A stretch of DNA of 64,000 bases. It comes from Asanoa sp. WMMD1127 (lineage in GTDB: Bacteria; Actinomycetota; Actinomycetes; Mycobacteriales; Micromonosporaceae). The notes beneath the pieces are model-generated. The model was not told where the DNA came from, searched no databases, and saw nothing but the letters and a program-made list of their open reading frames with translations. This document shows positions 16,992 to 25,171 of this stretch, piece by piece (the first letter of the stretch is position 1; each line of letters begins with the position of its first letter). The stretch covers positions 620,001 to 684,000 of the forward strand of contig NZ_JARUBP010000001.1 of NCBI RefSeq assembly GCF_029626225.1, in the 5' to 3' direction. The translations under genes and the position numbers were made by a program.

Positions 16992-18379
16992 CGTGCCGCC
17001 TTCGGGGTCAGCACCGCGGCGACCAGGGCCCCGACGCCGGCCACGATCGCCGCCAGCACGAAGCCGTGCTCGAAGCCACGCAGTGTGTCGCCGACGATGC
17101 TGGCCGCGGCCACGCTGGAGATGACCGCGGCCCCGATGGACGCGCCGAACTCGTGGAACGTGCTGACGATCCCCGACGCGACGCCCGCCTCGTACGGCGC
17201 CACCTGGCCGAGCGCGGTCGCGGACGAGACGACGAACAGCGCACCGGTTCCCGCCGCCGCGACGGCCACGCCGGCGGTCACGGTCACCGGGTGCATGAAC
17301 AGCGCCGGCGCGGCCATTCCGAGCGCCGCGAGCAGCAGGCCGGCGACGGCGAGCGGCCGCGCGCCCGCCCGGGCGACGAGGCGGCCGGTGAGGTTGGCGC
17401 CGACCATGGTCGCGATCGCGATCGGCAGGAACAGCAGACCCGTACGCAGGGCGCCGTAACCCCGCGCGTGCTGGAAATAGAAGGTGCCCATGAAGAACAC
17501 GGCGATCATCAGCGCGGTGGCCAGCAGGATGAGGAACGTGCCGGTGGCCACGGGCCGGCGCGCCAGCAACCGCAGGTCCATGAGCGGCGCACGGGACCTG
17601 CGCTGCCAGAGCGCGAACGCCGCGAGGCCCACCGCCGCCAGCACGAGCAGCCAACCGGTGGTCGGCGTGAGCCAGCCCTGGTCGCCCGCGTTGACGAAGG
17701 CATAGATCAGGGTGCCGGACGACGCGGTGACGAGCAGGGCGGCCAGCACGTCGAGCCGGACCCGCGGCGCGGCGCCGTCGAGGCGCGGCAGCATCCGGGC
17801 CAGCACGGCGAGCACGACCACTCCGATCGGCACGTTGACGAAGAAGACCCAGGGCCAGCCGGGGCCGGCGGTGAGCAGCCCACCCACGAGCACGCCGAGC
17901 GCCGCGCCGCCGCCGCCCAGCGCGGACCAGACGCCCAGCGCGCGGTTGCGTTCGTCGCCGTCGAACAGCCGCACCACCAGCGACAGCGCGGCCGGAGCGA
18001 ACAGCGCCGCGCCGACACCCTGCGCCACCCGGCCGGCGATCAGCACCGCGGCCGAGCCGGCCAACCCGGTCGTCAGGGACGCGGCGGTGAACACCAGCAG
18101 GCCGGCGAGCACCACCCGCTTGGCGCCGAGCAGGTCGGCGATCCGCCCGCCGAGCAGCAGCAGCCCGCCGAACGTCAGCGTGTAGGCGCTGACCGTCCAG
18201 GTCACCGCCGCCCGGCTCAGGGCGAGGTCCGCGCCCATGTGCGGCAACGCGATCGCCACCACGGTGACGTCCAGGATCAGCATCAGCTGCGCCACACCCA
18301 GGAAACCCAACATCCGCCACCGTGCCGGGTACGCGGTCCGCGTCGCCGCCGCCTCCTCGGGCGCCTCGTTCCGGGTCAT
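16988..18379 (-). CDS. MFS multidrug exporter, DHA2 (EmrB/QacA) family
   Basis: 463 aa with about 14 membrane segments. The family motif D1 (LDVTVVAIALP, ~36-46) and motif A (GGRIADLLGAKR, ~77-88) are both clear. It exports drugs with proton antiport. It is first in the operon with the GNAT gene and diverges from a TetR regulator across two palindromic operators, one of which lies 24 bases before its ATG. Substrate cannot be read from the sequence. Confidence 0.93.
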   Translation of the reverse strand: MTRNEAPEEAAATRTAYPARWRMLGFLGVAQLMLILDVTVVAIALPHMGADLALSRAAVTWTVSAYTLTFGGLLLLGGRIADLLGAKRVVLAGLLVFTAASLTTGLAGSAAVLIAGRVAQGVGAALFAPAALSLVVRLFDGDERNRALGVWSALGGGGAALGVLVGGLLTAGPGWPWVFFVNVPIGVVVLAVLARMLPRLDGAAPRVRLDVLAALLVTASSGTLIYAFVNAGDQGWLTPTTGWLLVLAAVGLAAFALWQRRSRAPLMDLRLLARRPVATGTFLILLATALMIAVFFMGTFYFQHARGYGALRTGLLFLPIAIATMVGANLTGRLVARAGARPLAVAGLLLAALGMAAPALFMHPVTVTAGVAVAAAGTGALFVVSSATALGQVAPYEAGVASGIVSTFHEFGASIGAAVISSVAAASIVGDTLRGFEHGFVLAAIVAGVGALVAAVLTPKAAR

Positions 18380-18402
18380 CTCCGCCAGCCTCCCCGCGCA
18401 TT

Positions 18403-18464
18403 AACTCGTACTCTCGAATACGAGTTCCTGCGCCGAGGCTAACTCATACACCGGCGTACGAGCT
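18403..18464. promoter_or_regulatory. Two TetR-type operators between the MFS and TetR genes
   Basis: Site 1 is a perfect palindrome AACTCGTA-N8-TACGAGTT (18403-18426). Site 2 is AACTCATA-N8-TACGAGCT (18441-18464), with one change in each arm. Their centres are 38 bases apart and they lie close to the two divergent starts, so one repressor can control both genes. The weaker site 2 is next to tetR. Confidence 0.75.
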
Positions 18465-18476
18465 AGTGTGTTCAGC

Positions 18477-19055
18477 ATGACCACCGCCGCCGCCCGACCG
18501 CGCCGTGCGGATGCCGAGCGCAACATCGCCCGGATCGTCGCCGCGGCCCGCGCCACGCTGAGCCGCAACCCGGACGCGACCGTCGACGACGTCGCCAAGG
18601 CGGCGGGCGTCGGGCGAATGACGGTCTACGGCCACTTCCGCACCCGGCCGGAACTCGTCGAGGCGGCCCTGGTCGAGGCGTTGCGGGCCGGCGAGGAGAC
18701 CCTCTCGGCGGTGGAGCTCGGGGGCGACGCGCGCGCGGCGCTCGGCCGGCTGCTCACGTCGACATGGTCGCTCGTCGCCGAGTCGTCAGCGCTGGTGACG
18801 GCCGCCGAAGGAGTGCTGCCCCAGGGGCGCCTGCGCGAGCTGCACGCGGGCCCCGCCAAGCGGGTCGAGCAGCTGATCAAGCGGGGCCAGCGGCAGGGCG
18901 TGTTCCGCACGGACCTGCCGGTCGGCTGGCTGGTCAGCTCGGCGCACTACCTGGTCAAGGGCGCGGCCGCCGAGATCCACGCCGGCCGGCTCGAACCGGC
19001 CGACGCCCCGCGCCTGGTCACCGAGAGCGTCCAGTCACTGCTGGCCGCACGCTAA
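18477..19055 (+). CDS. TetR/AcrR-family repressor
   Basis: 192 aa. N-terminal helix-turn-helix DDVAKAAGVGRMTVYGHFRTRPELVEAAL and an all-helical C-terminal ligand domain. The ATG at 18477 is chosen over a GTG at 18468 in the same frame. It faces the MFS/GNAT operon and overlaps the sigJ-like gene by 4 bases at its 3' end. It is expected to repress the exporter until a substrate drug binds. Confidence 0.92.
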   Translation: MTTAAARPRRADAERNIARIVAAARATLSRNPDATVDDVAKAAGVGRMTVYGHFRTRPELVEAALVEALRAGEETLSAVELGGDARAALGRLLTSTWSLVAESSALVTAAEGVLPQGRLRELHAGPAKRVEQLIKRGQRQGVFRTDLPVGWLVSSAHYLVKGAAAEIHAGRLEPADAPRLVTESVQSLLAAR

Positions 19056-19969
19056 CTCCCACGGGCGGCGTTGGTCTCGCGCAGCACCGCCCAGTTGTCG
19101 CCCACCGGGCCCAGGTGGGCGAGCTTGTCGGGGTTGTGCACCACCCGGATCGCCTGGATCTGGCCGTCCACGATGTCCAGTGCCATCGTGTTGAGGATGC
19201 GGCCCTCGCGGTCGCGGAGGATCGCACCCGGTTGGCCGTTGACCTCGTGCGCCTCCACGATGCCGCCGATCCGGACGAACGGGGTGACCAGCGTCGCGAG
19301 GACCTTGGCCACCGCGGCCGCTCCGTGGAACTCCGGCCTCCACTGTGGAGACTTTCCGCCCGCGTCGCTGACGAGCTGCGCGTCCGCCGACAGCAGCGAT
19401 CGGATGCCGCCGAGGTCGCCGTCGCGGAAGGCGTCGAGGAACCGGCTCGCGAGCTGCTGGCGCTCGTGGCGGTCGGCATCGAACCGGGGCCGCCCGGCGT
19501 CCATGTGGCGCCGGGCCCGCACCGCGAGCTGGCGGCAGGCCGCCTCCGACCGGCCCACCGCCGCCGCGATCTCGCCGAAGTCGAACGCGAACACCTCGCG
19601 CAGCACGAACACCGCGCGCTCCAGTGGCGTCAGCCGCTCCAGCAACAGCAGCGCCGCCATCGAGACCGAGTCGGCCAGCTCCGCCGCGCGTTCGGGATCC
19701 TCGTAGGGATCGGTCAGCAACGGCTCCGGAAACCACGGCCCGACGTACGCCTCGCGGCGCACGCGGGCCGAGCGCAGCACGTCGATCGCGATGCGGGTGA
19801 CCACCGCTGACAGGAACGCCTTGGGCGACGCCGGCGGGGTCGGCGCGTTCGCGTAGCGCAGCCACGTCTCCTGCACCGCGTCCTCCGCCTCGCCCACACT
19901 GCCGAGAATCCGGTACGCGATCGAGAACAGCAGCGGCCGCAGGTCCTCGAACTCGTCGACGCGACTCAT
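19052..19969 (-). CDS. sigJ: ECF41-family (SigJ-like) sigma factor, copy 1
   Basis: 305 aa. Sigma region 2 is RPLLFSIAYRILGSVGEAEDAVQETWLR, region 4 is LERAVFVLREVFAFDFGEIAAAVGRSEAACRQLAVRAR (given in parts), then comes a ~110-residue SnoaL-like extension ending with NPDKL. In ECF41 factors this extension, through DGGGR- and NPDKL-type motifs, tunes activity in place of an anti-sigma factor. Here the first motif is changed to DAGGK. The ATG overlaps the stop of the epimerase (ATGA). Family knowledge links ECF41 to epimerases, oxidoreductases and carboxymuconolactone decarboxylases, as here. Confidence 0.92.
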   Translation of the reverse strand: MSRVDEFEDLRPLLFSIAYRILGSVGEAEDAVQETWLRYANAPTPPASPKAFLSAVVTRIAIDVLRSARVRREAYVGPWFPEPLLTDPYEDPERAAELADSVSMAALLLLERLTPLERAVFVLREVFAFDFGEIAAAVGRSEAACRQLAVRARRHMDAGRPRFDADRHERQQLASRFLDAFRDGDLGGIRSLLSADAQLVSDAGGKSPQWRPEFHGAAAVAKVLATLVTPFVRIGGIVEAHEVNGQPGAILRDREGRILNTMALDIVDGQIQAIRVVHNPDKLAHLGPVGDNWAVLRETNAARGS

Positions 19970-20898
19970 GCGAGTCCGTCCCGGAAGCCCTGCCGCCACG
20001 ACGGATAGCCCGGCTCCCAGCCCAGCTCCCGCTTGGCCTTCGCGTTGGAGAAGCCGCGTCCCTCGGTCATCATGATCACCGCCTGGTCGCCGGCGAGCAG
20101 CCGGGCCAACCAGACGGGTACCCGCATCGGCGGCTTCGCACCCGCGCAGGCCGCGAGATGCGGCAGCCACTGGTTGGCCGGGGCGGGGTCGTCGTCGACG
20201 ATGTTGAAGACGCCGCGCGCCTTGTGCTCGACGGCCAGCACGGTGGCGCTCGCCGCGTCGTCGAGGTGGATCCACGAGCTGTAGCCGGTGCCCTTGCCGA
20301 CCAGCGGATATTGCCGCCGGCGCAACAGCTCCACCTGGTCGTCGGTGGCGCCGGGCCCGTAGAACGCGCCGTAGCGCAGGACCGCGCCGCCGGCCCGGAC
20401 GACCACGTCCTCCACGTGCGCCATCGCCTGGAGTCCCGCGTTGGCCCGGGTGCCCGGCAGCAGGTCGAGCGGATCCTCCTCGGTCTTCACCCACCCACCT
20501 TCGCGGATGCCGTTCCAGCTGGCGTAGCCCTGCGCCACGAAGTGCGGCACCCCGGTCGCCTCGGCGGCGGCCAGCAGGTGGTCGGTGCCGGCGCGGCGCA
20601 GCCGGTTGGTCTGCGCGAACCAGCGGTCCGGGTGCTTGATGTCGGGCTTGCCGGCGTGCGCCATCGAGATGGCGGTCATCTGGTGCACGATCACGTCCGG
20701 CCGGGCCGCGGCGACCGCCTGCCCCACCGAGGCCGCGTCGAGCCCGTCCATCACGACACCCCGAGCGCCCAGGCCGGCCAGCAGTCCCAACTTGGCCGGG
20801 CCGGTCGTCGTCGCGGTCACCTCGTGCCCCCGGGCAACCAGCTGCGGCACCAGGCGCCGCCCGAGCACACCGCTGCCTCCGGCCACGAACACGCGCAT
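19966..20898 (-). CDS. NAD-dependent epimerase/dehydratase, ECF41 partner, copy 1
   Basis: 310 aa short-chain extended (atypical) reductase. Rossmann motif GGSGVLG at the N-terminus (MRVFVAGGSGVLGRRLVPQL), and no clear YxxxK pair, as in atypical SDRs. It likely acts on a sugar or a small oxidised substrate; none is known. The ATG at 20898 is preferred from a GGGGAAG sequence 9 bases upstream, over ATGs at 20904 and 20907. Directly downstream of a canonical ECF41 promoter and coupled to the sigma gene. Confidence 0.88.
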   Translation of the reverse strand: MRVFVAGGSGVLGRRLVPQLVARGHEVTATTTGPAKLGLLAGLGARGVVMDGLDAASVGQAVAAARPDVIVHQMTAISMAHAGKPDIKHPDRWFAQTNRLRRAGTDHLLAAAEATGVPHFVAQGYASWNGIREGGWVKTEEDPLDLLPGTRANAGLQAMAHVEDVVVRAGGAVLRYGAFYGPGATDDQVELLRRRQYPLVGKGTGYSSWIHLDDAASATVLAVEHKARGVFNIVDDDPAPANQWLPHLAACAGAKPPMRVPVWLARLLAGDQAVIMMTEGRGFSNAKAKRELGWEPGYPSWRQGFRDGLA

Positions 20899-20943
20899 GA
20901 TCATCACTTCCCCGTGTCGACTGACTTGGCGTTCGTCAACCGA

Positions 20944-20970
20944 GACGAGGCAGCCCGCCGGGCTGTGACA
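20944..20970 (-). promoter_or_regulatory. ECF41-type promoter of the minus-strand epimerase/sigma operon
   Basis: On the minus strand TGTCACA (complement of 20964-20970) and CGTC (complement of 20944-20947) are separated by 16 bases. This agrees with the -35 TGTCACA and -10 CGTC described for ECF41 promoters. It lies 46 bases before the epimerase ATG, so the operon is probably switched on by its own sigma factor. Confidence 0.75.
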
Positions 20971-21909
20971 TCACCTCCAGGGTCGCAGCGTCTGGTCGGC
21001 GACGGCGTCGAGCACCTGCGGCACGCTGCCCGTGCGGCGCAGCACGGCCCGCTGCCTGGTCGCCCCGTTGCCGTGCCGCCGCAGCTGGGCCAGCCCCCCG
21101 TCGACCAGCTCCGCGTCACCGGCCAGCGCCGGACGGACCAGCGCGGCGAGCTCGTCGACGAGCTCCCAGGCCGGGCGGAGCTGTCCGGCGAACGGATCGA
21201 CCAGCTCACCGTCGAGACCGCTGTGCGCGGCGCGGCGGTAGGCCACCGACAGCACGCCGTCGCGCAGCCGCGGCGCCGGACGACCCGCCCGGATATCCGC
21301 GACCGCGGTGGCGACCAGGCCACGGACGAGACCGGCCGCGAGTACGGTCTCGGCGGTGGTCAGGCACACGTCGCCGGCGTCGACGTCGACCGCCGGGTCG
21401 GCTGGCCACGGGCTGGCGTGCCAGAACGTCGTCCGACGGTCGAGCAGCCCGCGGATCGACCGCCAGCTCGCCTGACCGCTGTCGGCGCCCAGGTGGAGCG
21501 GCGAGTTGGCGGTGATCGCGTGGATGACCGGCAGCCAGACCCGCAGCCGCTCGCAGACGTCGGTGGCGACCGCCCGGTCGGGCACGCTGACGCGTACCCG
21601 GCAGCCGGCGACCGCGGTGTCGCGGTACATCCCTGGCTCGATGTCGGACACCGGCGTCGCACCGATCGCGGTCAGCCGGGCGCCGGCGCCGTGCGCGGCG
21701 ACGGCGGCGGCCCACCGCATCTTGTCGAGCCGTTCGCCGAGCTCGGCGAGGTCGCCGTAGGGCCGCGTGGTCACCACCCGATGGCCGAGCGGCACGCCCC
21801 CGCCGTCGTCGGGGTCGAGCAGGAGGAACTCCTCCTCGACGCTGACGGCGAAGGCCGGCTGGTCGAGGGTCGCGACGTCATGCCCGGCCGGACCGGGTCG
21901 CATCGTCAT
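20971..21909 (-). CDS. Degenerate GCS2/YbdK-family carboxylate-amine ligase homologue
   Basis: 312 aa, shorter than the usual ~370. The fold is recognisable from SVEEEFLLLDP (23-33), NSPLHLGADSGQASWRS and the C-terminal RRHGNGATRQRAVLRR. The segment between the first strand and GERLDKMRWAA is shortened, so the usual second Glu motif (ELLPAQVE-like) is missing. The CHVHV metal-binding motif reads CRVRV (103-107), and the EVRVAD motif reads VDVDAGD. A normal glutamate-cysteine ligase activity is therefore unlikely. ATG at 21909 or 21903. Confidence 0.75.
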   Translation of the reverse strand: MTMRPGPAGHDVATLDQPAFAVSVEEEFLLLDPDDGGGVPLGHRVVTTRPYGDLAELGERLDKMRWAAAVAAHGAGARLTAIGATPVSDIEPGMYRDTAVAGCRVRVSVPDRAVATDVCERLRVWLPVIHAITANSPLHLGADSGQASWRSIRGLLDRRTTFWHASPWPADPAVDVDAGDVCLTTAETVLAAGLVRGLVATAVADIRAGRPAPRLRDGVLSVAYRRAAHSGLDGELVDPFAGQLRPAWELVDELAALVRPALAGDAELVDGGLAQLRRHGNGATRQRAVLRRTGSVPQVLDAVADQTLRPWR

Positions 21910-22000
21910 GGTGCACCGTTTCTGCTGGAGCGGGCCGGCCCCGCCACCGGCCCGCGGGCGACCGGACTACCCGTGGGCGACGGCCGCAAACAGCGAGCTC

Positions 22001-22684
22001 TCAGAGCTGCTGCCGTACGCCCGGTTCGGTGCTTATGTCGGCGACCTGGTCGGATCTGGCGCCACTCAGCGCGGTCCGACCCTTGCCGTGCCGGCCCAGC
22101 GGCAGCACCGTCCGGCCGCGCACGTCCTCGAGGTTCGCCGCCCAGGCCGCGTACATTGCGACGGCGAACAGCACCACGCCGATCACGCCGGCGGTCCTTT
22201 CCCACGCCACCGAGCCGCTCAGCTCATAGCTGGCGGTGGCGAAGAAGCGCAGGGCGGCGAGCAGGAACACCAGCGCGGGTACGAGCTTGCCGAGCGCCGC
22301 CGACAGCGCCAGGAGCGTCATCACGCTGCCGGAGACCAGCAGGAACAGGCCGAGGGCCGGGCTCGTGGCGCCGGGACGGGACGTCACGAGGACGAGCCCG
22401 ACGACGAGCCAGGTCAGCGCCAGCGTCGCCATCGCCGTGCCGATGGTGCCGTCGCGGGCCAGCAGGCTGAACACGGCCGCCACGAGCTGGGCCACGAAGG
22501 CGAACCCGATCAGGGCCAGCGCGACCTGGTGGCCCTGGTCGGCGCCGATCCAGCCGAGCTGCAGGCCACTGAGTGGCAGCGTCGCCCCGGCCAGGCCGAA
22601 GAGCCCGATCGAGGTGGGTGCGCCGACCGGCCGCAGGACGATGGTGAGCCGGTCCCGCGGGCCGGGTTCCGCCGTGGTGGTCAT
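22001..22684 (-). CDS. GPR1/FUN34/YaaH (SatP-like) membrane protein
   Basis: 227 aa with six hydrophobic segments, the acetate/succinate permease layout. The usual NPAPLGL start of the first helix reads GAPTSIGLFGLAG here, and the region AALRFFATASYELSGSVAWERTAGVIG matches the family. It may move acetate or a related acid, or have diverged. Same strand as the GCS2-like gene, 91 bases upstream of it; they may be co-transcribed. A family assignment with moderate certainty. Confidence 0.75.
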   Translation of the reverse strand: MTTTAEPGPRDRLTIVLRPVGAPTSIGLFGLAGATLPLSGLQLGWIGADQGHQVALALIGFAFVAQLVAAVFSLLARDGTIGTAMATLALTWLVVGLVLVTSRPGATSPALGLFLLVSGSVMTLLALSAALGKLVPALVFLLAALRFFATASYELSGSVAWERTAGVIGVVLFAVAMYAAWAANLEDVRGRTVLPLGRHGKGRTALSGARSDQVADISTEPGVRQQL

Positions 22685-22844
22685 GTCCGGACGCTATCGC
22701 CGACCCATCGCCAGAACCGGTCAACCGCGCGGAAAGCGCCGTTTGTCCCGATCCACCACGGCGTACTGTGACCTGGGTAACCGCCGTTCATGACAGGCCA
22801 GGACGTCTCGTCTCTATCGCATAGGCAACGACGAAGGAGACGTC

Positions 22845-23783
22845 ATGAAGATCTTTCTTGCGGGCGCATCCGGAGCGATCGGACGCGAGCTCGTCCCCAT
22901 GCTGGTGGCACGCGGCCACGACGTGGTCGGCACGACCCGCTCGACCACCAAGACGTCGGCCCTGCGGGCGCTCGGCGCCGAACCCGTCGTCGTCGACGCG
23001 CTCGACCCGGACGCCGTCGCCGACGCGGTGGCCAAGGCCGAGCCCGACGTGATCGTGCATCAGCTCACCGGGCTGAGCGGCAGCCTCCGGCAGGCGAAGC
23101 AGATGATGGCCAACACCAACCGGCTCCGCACGGAGGGCACCGACCACCTGCTGGCCGCGGGACGAGCCGTCGGCGTACGCCGGTTCGTGGCCCAGAGCTT
23201 CGCGGGTTGGATGGAGCGGGCGGGCGGGCCGGTCGCCGACGAGAACGGCCGGCTCGAGCCCAACCCGCCGGCCGACGCCGCGCCGCTGGTGGCCGCGTTG
23301 CGCCACCTGGAGGAGGCGGTGACCGGCATCGGCTGGGCCGACGGCATCGCCATCCGCTACGGCGGGTTCTACGGTCCCGGCACCGACCTCGACTCCGCAC
23401 CGGACGCCGTCATGGGCGGACTGATCCGCAAGCGGCGCTTCCCGATCATCGGCAACGGCGCCGGAATCGCGTCGCTGGTGCACATCACCGACGCCGCCGC
23501 CGCGACCGTGTCGATCATCGAGCGCGGCCGGCCGGGCATCTACCAGGTCGCCGACGACGAGCCGGCGCCGGCCAACGAGTGGCTGCCGGCGATGGCCCGG
23601 GCGCTCGGCGCGAAGCCGCCGCGGCGGGTGCCGGCCTGGCTCGTCCGCCCGCTGACCGGCGCGGCCGCCGTCGACATGATGACCCGCGCCCGGGGCATCT
23701 CCAACGCGAAGGTCAAGCGGGACCTGGACTGGACGCCCCGCTATCCGAGCTGGCGCACCGGATTCGTCGAGGGACTGAGCTGA
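22845..23783 (+). CDS. NAD-dependent epimerase/dehydratase, ECF41 partner, copy 2
   Basis: 312 aa. Rossmann motif GASGAIG in MKIFLAGASGAIGRELVPML. It is a clear paralogue of the 19966-20898 protein: both have DVIVHQ, NRLR.GTDHLLAA, GGFYGPG/GAFYGPG, PAPANEWLP/PAPANQWLP and a C-terminal SNAKVKRDLDW/SNAKAKRELGW block. GAAGGAGA precedes the ATG. Followed after 1 base by the second ECF41 sigma gene. Substrate unknown. Confidence 0.9.
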   Translation: MKIFLAGASGAIGRELVPMLVARGHDVVGTTRSTTKTSALRALGAEPVVVDALDPDAVADAVAKAEPDVIVHQLTGLSGSLRQAKQMMANTNRLRTEGTDHLLAAGRAVGVRRFVAQSFAGWMERAGGPVADENGRLEPNPPADAAPLVAALRHLEEAVTGIGWADGIAIRYGGFYGPGTDLDSAPDAVMGGLIRKRRFPIIGNGAGIASLVHITDAAAATVSIIERGRPGIYQVADDEPAPANEWLPAMARALGAKPPRRVPAWLVRPLTGAAAVDMMTRARGISNAKVKRDLDWTPRYPSWRTGFVEGLS

Positions 23784-23784
23784 C

Positions 23785-24702
23785 GTGTCCACATCGGAGC
23801 TGTACGGCGAGCTGCGGCCCCGGGCGATGGCCATCGCCTACCGGATGCTCGGCAGCGTCGCGGAGGCCGAGGACGTGGTGCAGGAGGCGTTCCTCCGCAT
23901 GCACCAGACGCTGGAACGGGACGAGCCGATCGCCTCGCCGCGGGCGTACATCGCGACGCTCGTGACCCGGCTCGCCATCGACCAGCTCCGGTCGGCCCGC
24001 CACCGACGGGAGAGCTACGTCGGTGAGTGGCTGCCGGAACCGCTGTCCACCGGCCCGTCGCCGGCGGACCAGGTCGAGACCGCCGACTCGCTGTCGCTGG
24101 CGTTCCTGGTGCTGCTGGAGAACCTGTCGCCGGCGCAGCGGGCCGCGTTCCTGCTGCGGGAGGTCTTCGACTACCCGTACGCGGAGGTGGCCGGCATCAT
24201 CGACACCGATGTGGACAGCGCCCGGCATCTGGTGGCCCGGGCCCGGTCCCACGTCCAGGAGCGACGGCCGCGCTACTACGCGTCCCGCCAGGACCGGACC
24301 GAGCTCGCCACCCGCTTCTTCGCCGCCGCCGAGCACGGCGACCTGCCGGGGCTCGAGGCGCTGCTGACCCAGGACGTGGCGCTGCACGCGGACGGTGGCG
24401 GCAAGGCGCCGGCCAACGTGCACCCGGTCAACGGCCGCGAGCGCGTCGCCAAGGCCCTGATCACCGGTCTGTCCACGCTGCCGCGCCTCGGCGTGCGCAT
24501 CGAGGTCACCGACGTCAACGGCCAGCCGGGCGCGATGGCCTTCGACACCGGGAACCGCCTGATCGCCGTCGTCGGCCTCGACATCGTCGAGGGCCGGATC
24601 CAGACGATCCACGCCGTCGTCAACCCCGACAAGCTGCGCCACCTCGACGAGGTCGGCGACCTGGCCGGCCTCCAGCGAGCCGCGCGCAAGCGCCGCCGCT
24701 GA
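23785..24702 (+). CDS. ECF41-family (SigJ-like) sigma factor, copy 2
   Basis: 305 aa, the same length and architecture as copy 1: region 2 (AMAIAYRMLGSVAEAEDVVQEAF), region 4, then the SnoaL-like tail with DGGGK and NPDKL. Here the DGGGK motif is intact, unlike DAGGK in copy 1, so the two may differ in how the tail limits activity. GTG start one base after the epimerase stop. No upstream sequence matches the TGTCACA/CGTC consensus as well as copy 1 does. Confidence 0.92.
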   Translation: MSTSELYGELRPRAMAIAYRMLGSVAEAEDVVQEAFLRMHQTLERDEPIASPRAYIATLVTRLAIDQLRSARHRRESYVGEWLPEPLSTGPSPADQVETADSLSLAFLVLLENLSPAQRAAFLLREVFDYPYAEVAGIIDTDVDSARHLVARARSHVQERRPRYYASRQDRTELATRFFAAAEHGDLPGLEALLTQDVALHADGGGKAPANVHPVNGRERVAKALITGLSTLPRLGVRIEVTDVNGQPGAMAFDTGNRLIAVVGLDIVEGRIQTIHAVVNPDKLRHLDEVGDLAGLQRAARKRRR

Positions 24703-24773
24703 CGATTCCCTACCGTTCCACCGGCTGCCCCCACACCGGGCAGCCGGCGATGAAACCTGCGAGGAGACACCTC

Positions 24774-25163
24774 ATGGACCTCAACGTCTGGCTCTGGATC
24801 GCCACCGGCGTGCTGGCCGCCGTCCTGCTCGTCAGCACCTCGAAGATGTTCGTGCCCCGGGAGCGGATCGCGGCGGTCGGGCATGCCGGGGAATGGGTCA
24901 TGGACTTCACCCCCGGTTCCCTCCGGGCGATCGGCACCTTGGAGATCGCGGCCGCCGCCGGCCTGATCCTGCCGGCCGTGCTCGACATCGCGCCGGTGCT
25001 CGTGCCGATCACCGCCGTGTGCGTGGCGCTGCTGTTCACCGGCGCGGTGATCATGCGGTTGCGCCGCGGCGAGCGCGCGACGATCGCCGCCGACCTGGTC
25101 TATCTCGTGCTGGCGCTGTTCATCGCCTGGGGCCGCTTCGGACCAGCGCCCGTCAACGGCTGA
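24774..25163 (+). CDS. DoxX-family membrane protein
   Basis: 129 aa with four hydrophobic segments, as in small DoxX/DoxX-like proteins. LWIATGVLAAVLLVSTSKMF forms the first helix, and GTLEIAAAAGLILP matches the family's second-helix pattern. Such proteins are linked to redox or cell-envelope stress; the role is not defined. GAGGAG lies 8 bases before the ATG at 24774; an in-frame ATG at 24750 has no such signal. Downstream of the ECF41 gene on the same strand and could belong to its operon. Confidence 0.82.
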   Translation: MDLNVWLWIATGVLAAVLLVSTSKMFVPRERIAAVGHAGEWVMDFTPGSLRAIGTLEIAAAAGLILPAVLDIAPVLVPITAVCVALLFTGAVIMRLRRGERATIAADLVYLVLALFIAWGRFGPAPVNG

Positions 25164-25171
25164 GCGGTTCG

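Noticed and set aside
20158-22470. 770-aa plus-strand frame opposite the epimerase, GCS2-like and YaaH-like genes
   Set aside because: Composition is that of an antisense shadow, while the three minus-strand frames encode recognisable proteins with proper starts.
22685-22844. ECF41 promoter for the plus-strand module
   Set aside because: TGTGACC at 22767 and several CGTC sequences occur, but none gives a TGTCACA/CGTC pair with correct order and spacing.
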